Origin: Cryptomeria japonica
Taxonomy: Eukaryota > Streptophyta > Pinopsida > Cupressales > Cupressaceae
Length of the DNA: 64,000 bases
Direction of reading: 5' to 3'
Assembly (NCBI RefSeq): GCF_030272615.1
Contig: NC_081415.1
Coordinates: 627,067,740 to 627,131,739, forward strand
The number at the start of each line of letters is the position of its first letter. Position 1 is the first letter of the stretch. Below, one piece after another: positions 11,862-23,460 of this stretch. The notes under the pieces were generated by a model. That model saw only the letters and a program-made list of their open reading frames with translations, was not told the origin of the DNA and searched no databases. The position numbers and the translations under genes were made by a program.

Positions 11862-12633
11862 TGATGCAAGAGTATCCCCGGTTCACATCAATCTTGCATC
11901 AACCAAAATATTTTTTTTTTGTTTTGTTTTTTGTTTGCAGTTTCAGTTTTCCTTTCTGTGTGTCTTAGTTTTGTCTCACTGGATCCTGTGGAGTTGGATT
12001 CTACTTGAAGACTTGATCATCTTTCTTTCTTTCAAACCACATCTCATTTGGATCACTTTCTGACAAGATATCGCTACCGGTTTCCATGACAATTTCGTGT
12101 TACCGGTTGTTCCTTTGTTACCAGTTGACTAAGACCTATTCTGGTGATCTACTGAAACCCATTCCAAAGCTTGTAGAACCGTGGATGTTGATCTTGTTGT
12201 TTCTCTGCACATGGTTGACCTTATACATTTCATCCTTTGGATTTTTCAGAGGAATCTCTTGGCGGAGGCTGACCTAGTTCATTTTGCAGGTTAGGTTTTG
12301 TTCTTTGGTTTTTTATCCCTTTTGGGCCGAATGGATCCTTTGGATTGATATATATATTTGTAATCAATTAGAGAATCAAGGAGTATCAAATAGATAGATT
12401 GTGCCTAGAAGATAGATCTTTCGATTCAAGTTCCTGATGTGACCTATTCTACTAGGCTTGTGTGTCACTACGTTGTAACCTAGTTGTTACTAGTTGGATG
12501 TAATAAAATTTCATGCAATAAAACTATATGTTTTTTATTTCCTCCATCATATCAGTTTGTTTCCATTGTGTTTACTCTTGTTGAACGGTTTGGACTGATC
12601 TCCTTGAGGTCCTCCTCTTCGGTGACTGCTTCA
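11862..12633 (+). repeat. Element B 5' LTR
   Basis: 772 bp, beginning TGATGCAAGAGTATCC and ending GACTGCTTCA. It matches 25034-25821 over its whole length. It includes a TATATATA tract at about 12350. The start carries a small inverted repeat (GATGC...G.ATC) that is perfect in the 3' copy. Confidence 0.9.
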
Positions 12634-12635
12634 AG

Positions 12636-12647
12636 TGGTATCAGAGC
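12636..12647 (+). other. Element B primer-binding site (initiator-Met tRNA)
   Basis: TGGTATCAGAGC, two bases after the LTR end. This is the standard complement of the 3' end of plant initiator-Met tRNA. Confidence 0.9.
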
Positions 12648-12741
12648 AAAGTTTGTTCCGGAGGTTGCGTGTCTTGAAATTTTTTTGTAGGGTGGCAGAT
12701 TGTGGATCTGACCTGCAATTGCAGAGGAATAGCATGAATCA

Positions 12742-13910
12742 ATGGTGCAGAGAGGAACTAGGAATGGTGGAGCACATGGGAATGCAGACCCTATTATGAT
12801 GGAGATGTTGTGAGGAATCACAGCCCAGTTAGAAGCCATGGAGACAACCCAAAGAAGAGGCCAACATATTGAATATGTGAGTGAAGATGAAGGAGAAGAA
12901 GCCCCAATAGAACAAGTGAGCTACCGACAGTTCATTTGGATGAAGAAAGGTTTTTAAGGGTTTTGAGTAGGGCGAACACTAAACCTCATTTTACCCCACT
13001 AGAATATAATGGGAAGTTAGATTCGGATGAATTGATGGATTGGATCTTGGAGATGGAGAAGTATTTTGATTTTGAAAACACTACTGAAGAGAGGAAGGTG
13101 AAATATGCCTGTACCCGGTTGAAAGGCCATGCATCTCTTCGGTGGGAGTACTTGCAAGTTGATAGGTAAAGAATAGGTAAAGTAAAGATTAAGACATGGG
13201 ATAGGATGATTGCTAAGTTAAAATCAAAGTTTGTCCTGATGAATTATCAAGTGGATTTGTTCTGGAAGTTGCAGAATCTGAGACATAAGGAATATAGTGT
13301 GAAGGAGTATAGCAAAGCATTTTACAAGTTGAATATCAGATCCAGACATATTGATGATGAAGTTGAACAGATTGCAAGATATTTGAACTGACTGTGGATG
13401 TCTATACAAGATGAACTCAGTATGATCAAATTGGAGAGTGTTGAAGAGGCTTACCAGTATGCAATAAAGGCTTAAGAGAAATTGAACAAAAGACATGATC
13501 AGAGATAGAGAGGTAGAGGTGGAAGGTTTACTGGAGGAAGTTTTCAAGGAGGAAGAGGATATATCAGAGGAAGAGGAACCAATATAGATCAGGATAAGGA
13601 AAAGGAAGTACAAAAAGAAGGTAATTCATACCAGAAGGTTGACAGAAATTTATACCAAAGGAGAGAACCAGATGGTTATCAGAATGAGAACTTTGGAAGA
13701 CAAGACAAGAGGAAATTTAGAGGAACCTTCTTTAAATTTGGAGGAGAATAACACCTTGCATTGGAATGCAAGAAGACAGAGGCTACTAGAAGAGTAGTAG
13801 TGGTGGAAGAAAACCCCATCAGATCAGACAATAAACTGGAAGATGGAGAACTATTGATGATGGGGAGAGCTTTGTGTCATACTGGAGGAGATGAAGAACC
13901 CTTCTAGAGG
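12742..13910 (+). pseudogene. gag: Element B gag
   Basis: The start codon is probably the ATG at 12742 (MVQRGTRNGGAHGN). A frameshift lies near 12930, after which frame 3 reads 12936 to about 13900. The Retrotrans_gag core is recognisable: MDWILEMEKYFDFENTTEE, VKYACTRLKGHASLRWEYL, then YSVKEYSKAFYKL. An Arg/Gly-rich tail (GRGGRFTGGSFQGGRGY, about 13510-13580) precedes a ruined zinc knuckle at about 13730 (FFKFGGE-stop-HLALECKK, where CX2CX4HX4C is expected, both first cysteines lost). Stops at 13167, 13389, 13473 and 13506 are TAA, TGA, TAA and TAG. It would form the particle core. Confidence 0.8.
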
Positions 13911-14536
13911 AAGAACCTGTTCAAGACCAGATGTGAGGTATCTGGGTAAGTGTTGTAAAGTTGTTATAGATAGTGGTAGTTTAGATAAACTTGTTTTAGA
14001 AGAGGTCATGAATAAGTTGAAATTGGAGAGATTGAAACTACCTAAGCCTTATCAGATAGCATAGATTCAGGATGAACATAATTTGTTAGTAAGTGAACAA
14101 TGTTTGGTAAAATTGTAAATTGGGAATTATCATGATGAAGTTTTGTGTTATATTATGCCTATGGATATTTGTCATCTTTTGTTGGGAAGACCTTTGCAGT
14201 TTGATAGATAGGCAATACATTATTGGAGGAAGAATACTTACACTATTGTGGCCAATGGGATGAAGCAAACCTTGTTACCTTTGGAGGAACCTTTGAATAG
14301 TGAAGTCTATACGAATACCAAAATTTGTTTAGTAGATGGAAGGAAATTCATGGATGGACTAAAACATAAGAATGTGTGTTTTGCCTTAATTCCTAAGAAG
14401 ATTGGGAGACTGGAACTAGAAGGAGAACACTTGGCATAAATAAGAGATTTGCTGATAGAACATGAGGACATCATTTCAGATATTGTACCAAATGGATTTC
14501 CACCTGTTAGAAGTATTCATTATTGCATGGACTTGG
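13911..14536 (+). pseudogene. Element B protease and pre-RT linker (left half of pol)
   Basis: The retropepsin active site VVIDSGSLDKLV has its Asp codon at 13969, with DSGS intact. The second-half motif ICHLLLGRPLQFDR is at about 14168-14209. A linker (14248-14440) follows, then HEDIISDIVPNGFPP, the usual stretch before RT. The frame runs to base 14536, where copia E interrupts it within a codon. The missing two bases are 22265-22266. Stops near 14064, 14118, 14208 and 14439 are TAG, TAA, TAG and TAA. Confidence 0.85.
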
Positions 14537-16062
14537 TGATAGTTCTGATACTTAATATAAGTACAGATCCAATAGCCAACAAGATGAGAGGGGGGGGTGA
14601 ATCATACAAACTTAATCATCCATAAAAACATCAGATTCAACCTCAGTAACATATATATATCAGTCATATATCCAAAACTGTCAAACATGCAAACTCAAAA
14701 GCATATGAACAATATAAACATCATAACACCAGATTTAATGTGGAAACCCAAATAGGGAAAAACCACTGTGGGATTTTGGACTCACTAAGAAATATACTCT
14801 TCTAGAGTATGCTCGGTTAAAAGAAAATTCTGTTAAAGATTACAAACACATTGCTAGATGTGACCCGGTTAAGGGATTTCCCTCAGATCTATTAGGATCT
14901 TCACTTTGTTAGAAGTGACCTTGTCAAAGGATTTCAAACACTTAATCAGAATGTCACCTTGCTAGAGGATTTACATATAAGACTATTAAGTCCACTCGGT
15001 TAAGAGATTTTCTGTCACTTTCACAAAATAACAGTAATAAACATCTATTTGCAACTTCACATCTAAAATGCTAAAGCAAACTCTTATTTGTTCAATACAA
15101 TCTAGACATAGAACTAATCTTGTCTATCTGCTGGGCTTCTATACTTTGTTATTCTAACAAGTCTTCAAGCTTCTGTGCTCGGTAATCACTATTTAGCATC
15201 CCTGTGCATACACTTGCTCGTATACATTGTTTATCAACAATTTCCTATTTATAAACAATTAGGTAACCGCTTAATCTCCTTGATCACATTTCCCATGATC
15301 AATCATAGCCATCAGATCTTCAATCTTGTCCAGGTTCAATGCATCTTTCGATCTGAAAAGATTTTACCTTGCCTTGGAACTTGCATAATAGTCTTGGAAT
15401 TTGTGCCAAGGTATTGCGGTTCAATCTGAGTTGTAGATCTTCATGCCGACTTTCCATTGCCTTAGATTCATTAACAAACTTCTTCCACGGCTTACCAATC
15501 ATTGATCTGCTCCATCTCATTAGCTTCTTTCATTAAATACCGCATGTAAACATTTAATGCTTTCTATTATAGCTCGGTTACAACTCGGTAACAACTTGGT
15601 GAATACTAAACTTCACTCGATAGACATTCTGCCTTCATTAATCGATAGCGATAACCTTAGGGTTTACCGACTAGGTTCTTTGGTTGATAACATAGTATAG
15701 TATTAACCTTTACATTTTACAACATATGTATGATATTAAATCAATCTAAAATAGCATGATCTCATCATTATCTGACTCGGTAGTAGTTGCCCATTGAATA
15801 CCTTATTCATCCCTTTATTCATCATATTCTTTCCTGTGTCTTTTACTGACTTCTTCATAATCTTCATATCATACTTCTCAAGGTATGGCAACATCATACT
15901 GAATTAGAAAATCAATTTCTTGACTTTAATGACAAAATAATAATATCAAGATAGTAAAACATCTTTAATCAATTATATCCATAATCATCAACAACCTTCT
16001 CAATATCCTTATTGAAATGGCAACAATCTTTCATTGTCTGTTATAATGCAATATTGCTAACA
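14537..16062 (-). repeat. Element E 3' LTR
   Basis: 1526 bp. On the + strand it begins TGATAGTTCTGATACTT and ends TTGCTAACA, so on its own strand it reads TGTTAGC...TATCA. A run of G (GAGAGGGGGGGG near 14591) lies close to its U5 end, and GTGGAAACCC..GGGAAAAACCACTG lies at about 14740-14770. Same length as the 5' LTR. Confidence 0.95.
15244..15256 (-). promoter_or_regulatory. Candidate TATA box in E 3' LTR
   Basis: On the minus strand GTTTATAAATAGG, a good plant TATA element at a mid-LTR position where the U3/R border is expected. The equivalent site in the other LTR is unchanged. Confidence 0.55.
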
Positions 16063-16074
16063 ATCTCCCCCTTT
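16063..16074 (-). other. Element E polypurine tract
   Basis: Minus strand AAAGGGGGAGAT, directly abutting the LTR. Further purine-rich copies lie at about 16230-16265 (AAAGGGGGAGAA and AAAGGGGGGGAA type). Confidence 0.85.
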
Positions 16075-16515
16075 GGCATTGATGGCAAAACCAATTGATT
16101 TGACCTTAGTAGATTCAGTTTGCTGTGATTCTGAAATAATGTTGAAATGCTCTCCCCCATACATTAGACTTCTCCTATTTTCTTAGTCTTCTTTCCAATT
16201 TGTAGTCTGCTCTTCTCCCTTTTCATAGGTATTCTCCCCCTTTCATAGGTATTCCCCCCCTTTGACAACAATGCCAAAAAGAAAAGAACTAAAACAAAAT
16301 TTGTTTCTGTAAGAAGTTATTTCCTGTTGTTGTGTATCAACTGAGCCTCAGTCAGAGCATTTGTCTTCAATTCCTATTCCCTATAATATTCTTTGTATTA
16401 TTTCTAGTATTAATTCCAATACACTTTTAGAAAACATCCTAAAGTGTAAAACTCAGCATCAACTCCCAAAAGATATTCAATAGAGTTATCGGATTGATGC
16501 TTTCACCGAACTTGG
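16075..16515 (-). other. Element E 3' untranslated region
   Basis: 441 bases between the polypurine tract and the pol stop. No reading frame. Contains repeated purine tracts and a poly-A-like segment. Its first 25 bases match the corresponding region of E' at 63138-63165. Confidence 0.6.
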
Positions 16516-18035
16516 TCAATGAGTAGAAGATAGGGGTAGGACCCCTAACTTACTTCTGAGATATTCAAAAGTGTCCTTTGGTAGTGGCTTGGTGAAGATA
16601 TCTGCTATTTTCTCCTTTTTGCTAACATATTCCAACACCACTTTCTTCTCTTGAGCTTCTTCTCTAAGATAATGATATTTGATAGATATGTGCTTTGTCT
16701 TAGAATGTATAACAGGATTTTTTGAAATATTAATGGCACTAGTATTGTCATAGAATATAGTTACTGGCTCGATAATTTTCTCATTTATACCTTCCAACAG
16801 TTGTTTGATCCATGCAATGTTGGTACAATTCAATGCTACAACAACGTATTCAGCTTCTGTTGTTGACTGTGAAACACATCCTTGTTTCTTGCTAAGCCAA
16901 CTCACTAGTCTTTCTCCTAAAAAGAAAGCTCCACCACTTGTGCTTTTTCTGTCATCAATGTTGCCTGCCCAAACAACATCAGTATAAACTTTTAAATCAA
17001 AATCATTTCCTTTCTGATATACTAAGCCATAATCCTCCGTGCCTTTCAAATATCTAAAAATTCTTTTGATTGTTGTCATGTGTGTTTCCTTAGGTTCTGC
17101 AGAGAATCTTGCAACTATACCTACTGCATGTGCTATGTCTGGTCTGCTGTGAACAACATATTGTAGTTTTCCAATCATGGATCGATAGAGTGTCTCATCA
17201 ATAGATGCAGATTCATCATTCTTTGATAATTTACAGTTGGTAGTCATAGGAGTACTTACTGGTTTTGAATCATCCATTCCAAATTTCTTCATGATTTCCT
17301 TTATGTACTTGGATTGAGTAATGAAAATCTCATTTTTCATTTGCAGTATCTGTAGACCTATAAAATACTTTATCTGACTGATTAATGACATCTCAAATTC
17401 TTTGCTCATTTCATTTCCAAAGTTCTTGCATAAAGAGTCATTTCCACAAAATATAATATCATCAACAAATATGGTTGAGATCAGTATTCCATTTTCATCA
17501 TTCTTCATGTACATGTTGATGTTCTCATTTGTCCTTATAAAACCAATCTTAATCAAATAAGAGTGCAATCTTTCATACCATGCTCTTGGTGCTTGTTTCA
17601 AACTATATAAAGCTTTGTTCAACTTACATACCTGATCTTTATTATTGTCTTCAACAAATCCTTTAGGTTGTTCAATGAAAACTTCTTCTTCTAATATTCC
17701 ATTCAGAAATGCAAATTTGACATCCATTTGATATATCTTGAAGTTCTTGAAAGTAGCATAGGCCAACAATGTTCTTACTCCTTCAATTCTAGCAACAGGT
17801 GCAAAAGTTTCACCATAATCAATTCCTTCTTCTTGTGCATAACCTTTGCAAACTAATCTTGATTTGTTTCGAATGACCTCCACTTTGTACCGATTACATT
17901 TTTGTCCTTCGGTCTTGGGATTAGTGTCCATGTGTCATTCTTCTTTATTTGATCAATCTCTTCTATCATAGCATTTACCCAATCTTCACTGTTAAATGCC
18001 TCTTTTACTATTCTTGGTTCAAATTCAGATATCAA
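16516..18035 (-). pseudogene. Element E reverse transcriptase-RNase H
   Basis: Copia RT begins [22 protein letters not shown] (about 17.98-17.90 kb). It runs into GTKW at about 17886, where a frameshift and the apparent loss of some ten residues of the usual connector occur. The second frame reads 17931 down to 16516: [57 protein letters not shown]. The catalytic box is F-V-D-D (17458-17469) in place of the usual YVDD. RNase H follows with [21 protein letters not shown] (the usual DADWAG is altered), [11 protein letters not shown] and HIDIKYH-type [13 protein letters not shown]. It ends [21 protein letters not shown], the normal copia C-terminus. Confidence 0.92.
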
Positions 18036-19181
18036 ACATGTGTTCTATCTCAGTTTGTTCCTTGTCATCATTGGATCATCCTTATCTCCTATATTATGAC
18101 TTGGTGCATGATGTCTTCTAACATACTTGGCTAATACAAGCTTGGTAGGCTCTGTATGATCTTCTTCATCACTCGGTAACTGGATATTTTCTTCATTTTC
18201 TTCAACAGTTTTCTCGGTAGGACTTCTCAGTTGCACATAGACAAATTCATCATAGTCTTCTGGTTCTTTCGAATTTCCTTCATCATTTCTTTCTGCAAAT
18301 TCATCAATTTTCACATTTGCACTTTCTACTATTTGTTTAGATGATTTGATCAGACATTTAAATGCTTTGCTTCTAGAAGAATAACCTAGAAATGTTCCTT
18401 CTTCACTTTTCTGATCAAACTTGCCATTTCTATCATCTTTATGAACATAGCATCTACTTCCAAAGATTTTAAAATAACTAACATTAGGTTTCTTATCATA
18501 CCAGACCTCATATGGTGTCTTCAAAGTACCTTTCTTCAATTGAACTCGATTCAAGGTGTAAACAGTTGTGCTTATTGCTTCTCTCCAAAATGTTTGTGAG
18601 ACCTTCTTCTCAATCATCAATGTTCTAGCACAATCCACAATAGATCTATTTCTTCTTTCAGCTATTCCATTATGTTGTGGAGTTCTAGGTGCAGAGACTT
18701 GTCTTTTAATACCATGATCATTGTAGAATAAGTTGAATTCATTAGATGTGAACTCTCCTCCTCTATCTGATCTAAGGCATTTCAATTGTCTTCCTGTTTC
18801 ATTTTCAACTCTTTCCTTGTACCATTTAAACATTTGAAAAGCTTCTGATTTTTCTTTTAAAAACATTACTGACATCATCCTTGAATAGTCATCCACAAAT
18901 AATATGAAATACTTATCACCATAATAACTTTGAACTTTCATAGGACCACAAAGATCAGTGTGCACTAGATCTAAAATTCCCTTAGAAGTGTAAGACTTAC
19001 TTGTAAAGCTTGATCTTGTCATCTTACCCATCTGGCATCCTCGGCACATAGCATTCTCAGGTTTTTCAAGACTCGGTAGACCTCTTACTCTATGCTTCTT
19101 ACTTATCTTGATCAGATTATCAAAATTTACATGACAAAACCTCTTATGCCATAGCCAGGTATCATCAATATTTGCATGCAA
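18036..19181 (-). pseudogene. Element E integrase
   Basis: 378 uninterrupted codons plus a TAG at its end that lies where pol should continue. Zinc-binding HHCC: LWHKRFCHVNFDNL ... CRGCQMGKM. Catalytic triad visible: Asp in LVHTDLCGPM, Asp in LRSDRGGEF, Glu in HNGIAERRNRSI. Then copia-typical TPYEVWYDKKPNVSYFKIFG and GTFLGYSSRSKAF. The acidic tail before RT (EENIQLPSDEEDHTEPT) is also typical. The integrase itself looks intact. Only the downstream stop and the RT defects disable the polyprotein. Confidence 0.95.
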
Positions 19182-19703
19182 ACACTTATTCCGAGTTGAG
19201 TCAAGGTGAAATGTATTACCTTTTGTTTGTGTCCCGATAGCAGCTAACTTTCCATTCTTGTCATGAACTTTGACAATTCCTTTCTAAAATTCTATTCGGT
19301 AACCTGTGTTGTTTAGTTGTGCTACACTCAACAAATTGTATTTCAAACCTTCAACCCAATAAACATCATTGCATCTTCCATTATCAAGAAGTGTTATAGA
19401 TCCTTTACCTCTTACCGGACATGGTGCATCATTACCAAATCTAACATAGCCTCCATCATAATCTTCTAACATAACAAACTTGTGTTTATCTCTTATCATA
19501 TGATGTGAGCATCCACTATCTATAATCCAAGAATCATTAGTGTTTATGTGAGATATTAGGGCTTTTTCTTCATACCTTTCTTCATCTGATCCATCCTTGA
19601 TAGCCACATAAACAACTTCCTCTATATCAGTCTCATCTGATTTATCATCATTAGATTCCTCATCAGCTATTAAGCATGTCTTTCTATCTCTTCTTCTGAA
19701 GTC
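19182..19703 (-). pseudogene. Element E protease
   Basis: Same frame as gag and integrase. Active site SWIIDSGCSHHMIRDKHKF with Asp near 19520, DSG intact. Then VRFGNDAPCPVRGKGSI and NLLSVAQLNNTGYRIEF, the classic copia pre-integrase region. One stop at about 19284 separates it from integrase and a TGA (CGA-like) at 19704 separates it from gag. Confidence 0.9.
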
Positions 19704-20669
19704 TCAGTGTCCTCTGTAATGGTTATCTTTCTGTTTCTCATCTTGGTAATCTTTCTTTTTAGTAAAATATTTGTCAGGACAGTTAGAAGCCATATGTCCA
19801 ATCTTATCACAATTGAAACATTTCAAAGGTAGTTTTCCTTTATACTTACTTTTGCCTCTCGGTAACCTTTTGGCTAATAGTGCTTCAAATTCTTCTTGCT
19901 TTCTTATTTCTTCATACAGTTTGTGTACTACTTCCATGTTCTTCCAAAATCTTTCACTTGCTCCACTGTGATCTCCTTCAGAGTACTTATACTTTCTTTC
20001 ATTGTAATCATTAGATTCATCAAGATGAAAAGAACTAAATGTAGATTCAACTTTATTTACCAAAGATCCACTATTATCAAAATTACTTAACTCAAGTGCA
20101 TGTAGCTTACCAATAGTAGCATCCAAGGAAACTGGCATATTAGGTACAGACCTCAATTCATTGATTGCTGAGACTCCAATTGCATAAGCTGGTAGAAGGG
20201 TTCTTAACAACTTACTTGTTATATCTTTTTCTTCAATAGTTCCACCTGTTCCTTTGATTTGATTGACAATCTCCTTTAGTCTTGTATTGTACTGAGTTAT
20301 GTTCTCACCTTCATTCATCCTCATAGATTCAAGTTGTCCTCTTAAACTATCTACTTTTTCTCTTTGAACATGTTCATCTCCTCCATATAATGATATGAGC
20401 TTATCCCACATTGCCTTTGCATCATTGTAGCCTTCTAGATCATTAAACTCTGAATTGGTCAATGCAGATGCTATTTCAATAATTGCTTGAATATGTTCTT
20501 GCTTTGCCTTTATCTCTTCCATAGTCAATGGATAGGTGCTCAGTGTGACAAAATCATTCTCCAGATAGTATACAACATATTCTCCAACTCCTGATAGATG
20601 TAACTTCATCCTTTTCTACCATGTAGAGAAACTTGACTTGTTAAGCTTTGGTGCATCCCTCTTATACAT
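19704..20669 (-). pseudogene. gag: Element E gag
   Basis: Starts at the ATG complementary to 20667-20669 (MYKRDAPKLNKSSFSTW), with a TAG in place of a likely Gln codon at about 20618-20616, then continuous to 19704. Copia UBN2-type gag: AIIEIASALTNSEFNDLEGYNDAKAMWD, LRGQLESMRMNEGENITQY, LRTLLPAYAI. A zinc knuckle CFNCDKIGHMASNC (CX2CX4HX4C) is intact near 19.82 kb. Confidence 0.93.
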
Positions 20670-20719
20670 CTTTGGATCTTTAACTCAAGTGCCTTTAAAC
20701 TTTCCTTCCAGAGTCCAAA

Positions 20720-20731
20720 GCTTTGATACCA
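20720..20731 (-). other. Element E primer-binding site
   Basis: Minus strand TGGTATCAAAGC, two bases inside the 5' LTR end. One mismatch to the initiator-Met complement TGGTATCAGAGC. Confidence 0.9.
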
Positions 20732-20733
20732 AT

Positions 20734-22259
20734 TGATATTTCTGATACTTAATATAAGTACAGATCCAATAGCCAACAAGATGAGAGGGGGGGGGGGTGA
20801 ATCATACAAACTTAATCATCCATAAAAACATCAAATTCAACCTCGGTAACATATATATCAGTCATTTATCCAAAACTGTCAAACATGCAAACTCAAAAGC
20901 ATATGAACAATATAAACCTCATAACACCAGATTTAACGTGGAAACCCAAATAGGAAAAAACCACTATGGGATTTCGGACCCACTGAGAAATATACTCTTC
21001 TACAGTATGCTCGGTTAAAAGCAAATCATGTTAAAGATTACAAACACATTGCTAGATGTGACCCGGTTAAGGGATTTCCCTCATATCTGTTAGGATCTTC
21101 ACTTTGTTAGAAGTGACCTTGTCAAATAATTTCAAACACTCAATCAGAATGTCACCTTGCTAGAGGATTTACATATAAGACTGTTAAGTCCACTCGGTTA
21201 AGAGATTTTCTGTCACTTTCACAAAATAACAGTAATAAAAATCTATCTGCAACTCCACATCTAAAATGCTAAAGCAGATTCTTATTTGTTCAATACAATC
21301 TAGACATAGAACTAATCTTGTCTATTTGTTGGGCTTCTATACTCTGTTATTCTAACAGGTCTTCAAGCTTCTGTGCTCGGTAATCACTATGTAGCATCCA
21401 TGTGCATACACTTGCCCACATACATTGTTTATCAACAGTTTCCTATTTATAAACAATTAGGTAACCGCTTAATCTCCTTGATCACATTTCCCATGATCAA
21501 TCATAGCCATCAGATCTTCAATCTTGTCCAGGTTCAATGCATCTTTCAATCTGAAAATGTTTTACCCCACCTTGGAACTTGCATAATAGTCTTGGAACTT
21601 GTGCCAGGGTATTGCGGTTCAATCTGAGTTGTAGATCTTCATGCCGACTTTCCATTGCCTTAGATTCATTAACAAACTTCTTCCATGGCTTACCAATCAT
21701 TGATCCGCTCCAGCTCATTAGCTTCTTTCATTAAATACCGCATGTAAACATTTAATGCTTTCTGTTATAGCTCAGTTACAACTCGGTAACAAATCGATGA
21801 ATACTAAACTTCACTCGGTAGACATTCCACCTTCATTAATCGATAGTGATAACCTTAGGGTTTATCGACTAGGTTCTTTGGTTGATAACATAGTATAGTA
21901 TTAACCTTTACATTTTACAACATATGTATGATGTTAAATCAATCTAAAACATCATGATCTCATCATTGTCTAACTCGATAGTAGTTGCCCATTGAATACC
22001 TTATTCATCCCTTTATTCATCATATTCTTTCCTGTGTCTTTTACCAACTTCTTCATAATCTTCATATCATACTTCTCAAGATATGGCAACATCATACTGA
22101 ATTAGAAAATCAATTTCTTGACATCAATGACAAAATAATAATATCAAGATAGTAAAACATCTTTAATCAGTTATATCCATAATCATCAACAACCTTCTCT
22201 ATTCCTTATTGAAATGCCAACAATCTTTCATTGTCTGTTATAATGCAATATTGCCAACA
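20734..22259 (-). repeat. Element E 5' LTR
   Basis: 1526 bp, + strand ends TGATATTTCTGATAC and TTGCCAACA. Near-identical to 14537-16062, with scattered substitutions and a longer G run (about 20788). Abuts target duplication CTTGG at 22260-22264. Confidence 0.95.
21442..21454 (-). promoter_or_regulatory. Candidate TATA box in E 5' LTR
   Basis: Minus strand GTTTATAAATAGG, identical to the site in the other LTR. In this copy it would drive element transcription towards lower coordinates. Confidence 0.55.
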
Positions 22260-22264
22260 CTTGG

Positions 22265-23460
22265 TTCCTAGAGCTAGTTTACCTAACAAAGTTGCACACC
22301 AATTGATATTGGCAGACAATGAAGAACTGAATAGACAAGTGCAGGAGTTTTTGAAGAAAGGTTTGATCAGGGAAAGTATTAGCCATTGTGCAGTACTAGT
22401 AGTATTAGCACCTAAAAAGAATGGAGAATGGAGGATGTGTATTGATTCAAGAGCAATAAACAAGATCACAGTGAAATACTGGTTTGCTTTGCCTAGGATG
22501 GATGACATAATGGAATATTTGAGTGGAGAAAAATACTTTACAAAGATAGATTTCAAGAGTGGATATCATTGGATCAGGATCAGAGAAGGTGATGAGTGGA
22601 AGACAACATTTAAGACAAATAAAAGACTATATGAATGGTTGGTGATGCCTTTTGGATTGAATAATGCACTGAGTACTTTCATGAGGCTGATGAATAAGGT
22701 ATTGAAGAAATTCTTGGGTAAGTTTGTTATTGCGTATTTGGATGACATTCTGATTTTCAGTAGAACAAAAGAGGAGCATTTGTTGCAATTAAGACAAGTT
22801 TTATGGAGGTTGAGAGAAGAAAAGTTGTTGATCAATATCAAGAAGTGCACTTTCATGAAGGATGAGTTAGTCTATTTAGGCTTTGTGATATCTAAGGATG
22901 GTTTGAAGATGGACCCTGAGAAAGTGAAAGCCATTGTTGAGTGGCCTACACTGGAAAGCATTGGAGAGGTAAGATCATTTCATGGATTGGCTAGTTTTTA
23001 CCAGAAGTTTATCATAAATTTAAGTTTAGTTTGTAACCCTATGACTGAGACCATGAGGGGAGATGAGAAGGAATTCAAGTGGACCACTGGAGAAAAAAAA
23101 AGTTTTGAATTATTGAAGCAAAAAGTGACTGAGCAGCCTGTGTTGCCTTTACCGGATTTCAATAAGGTATTTCAAGTGAATTGTGATGCAAGTAGAATAG
23201 CAATAGGAGCAGTTTTGAGTCAAGAAGGGAGAGAAGTAGCATATTTCAGTGATAAATTGAATGATGCCTGGAAGAGATATTCAATGTATGATCAGGAATT
23301 TTATGCCATAGTTCAAGCCTTGAAGAAATGGAGACATTACTTTTTGCCTAAGGAGTTTGTGTTGTATATAGATCATCAAGATTTGCAATATTTGAACAGT
23401 CAAAGTAAGTTCAATTAGAGACATATGAGAGGGGTATAATTATTGTAGAATTACACCTTT
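22265..23460 (+). pseudogene. Element B reverse transcriptase and RNase H (right half of pol)
   Basis: Continues B pol in the same frame after E. RT motifs: HCAVLVVLAPKKNGEWRMCIDS, KYWFALPRMDDIM, FTKIDFKSGYHWIRI, VMPFGLNNALSTFMRLMN, and the catalytic Y-L-D-D in FVIAYLDDILIFS (about 22735). RNase H: FQVNCDASRIAIGAVLSQEG with first Asp at about 23183, YSMYDQEFYAIVQALKKWRHY, then LYIDHQDLQYL. The stretch is open from 22265 to 23418. TAG/TAA stops lie at 23416-23450. Confidence 0.93.

Larger units (their letters stand above)
14537..22259 (-). mobile_element. Copia element E inserted in element B pol
   Basis: A 7723 bp minus-strand copia element with two 1526 bp LTRs, initiator-Met primer site, gag, protease, integrase, RT and RNase H in the copia order, and a polypurine tract. 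Target duplications are perfect: CTTGG at 14532-14536 and 22260-22264. Removing one copy plus the element restores B's frame exactly (CMDL then VPRASLPN). LTRs differ by a few percent by eye. It is the youngest insertion in this nest, because it lies within B within D. Confidence 0.97.

Noticed and set aside
12552-12839. 95-codon minus-strand open frame across the element B primer site
   Set aside because: Antisense to the LTR end, primer site and gag start of B.
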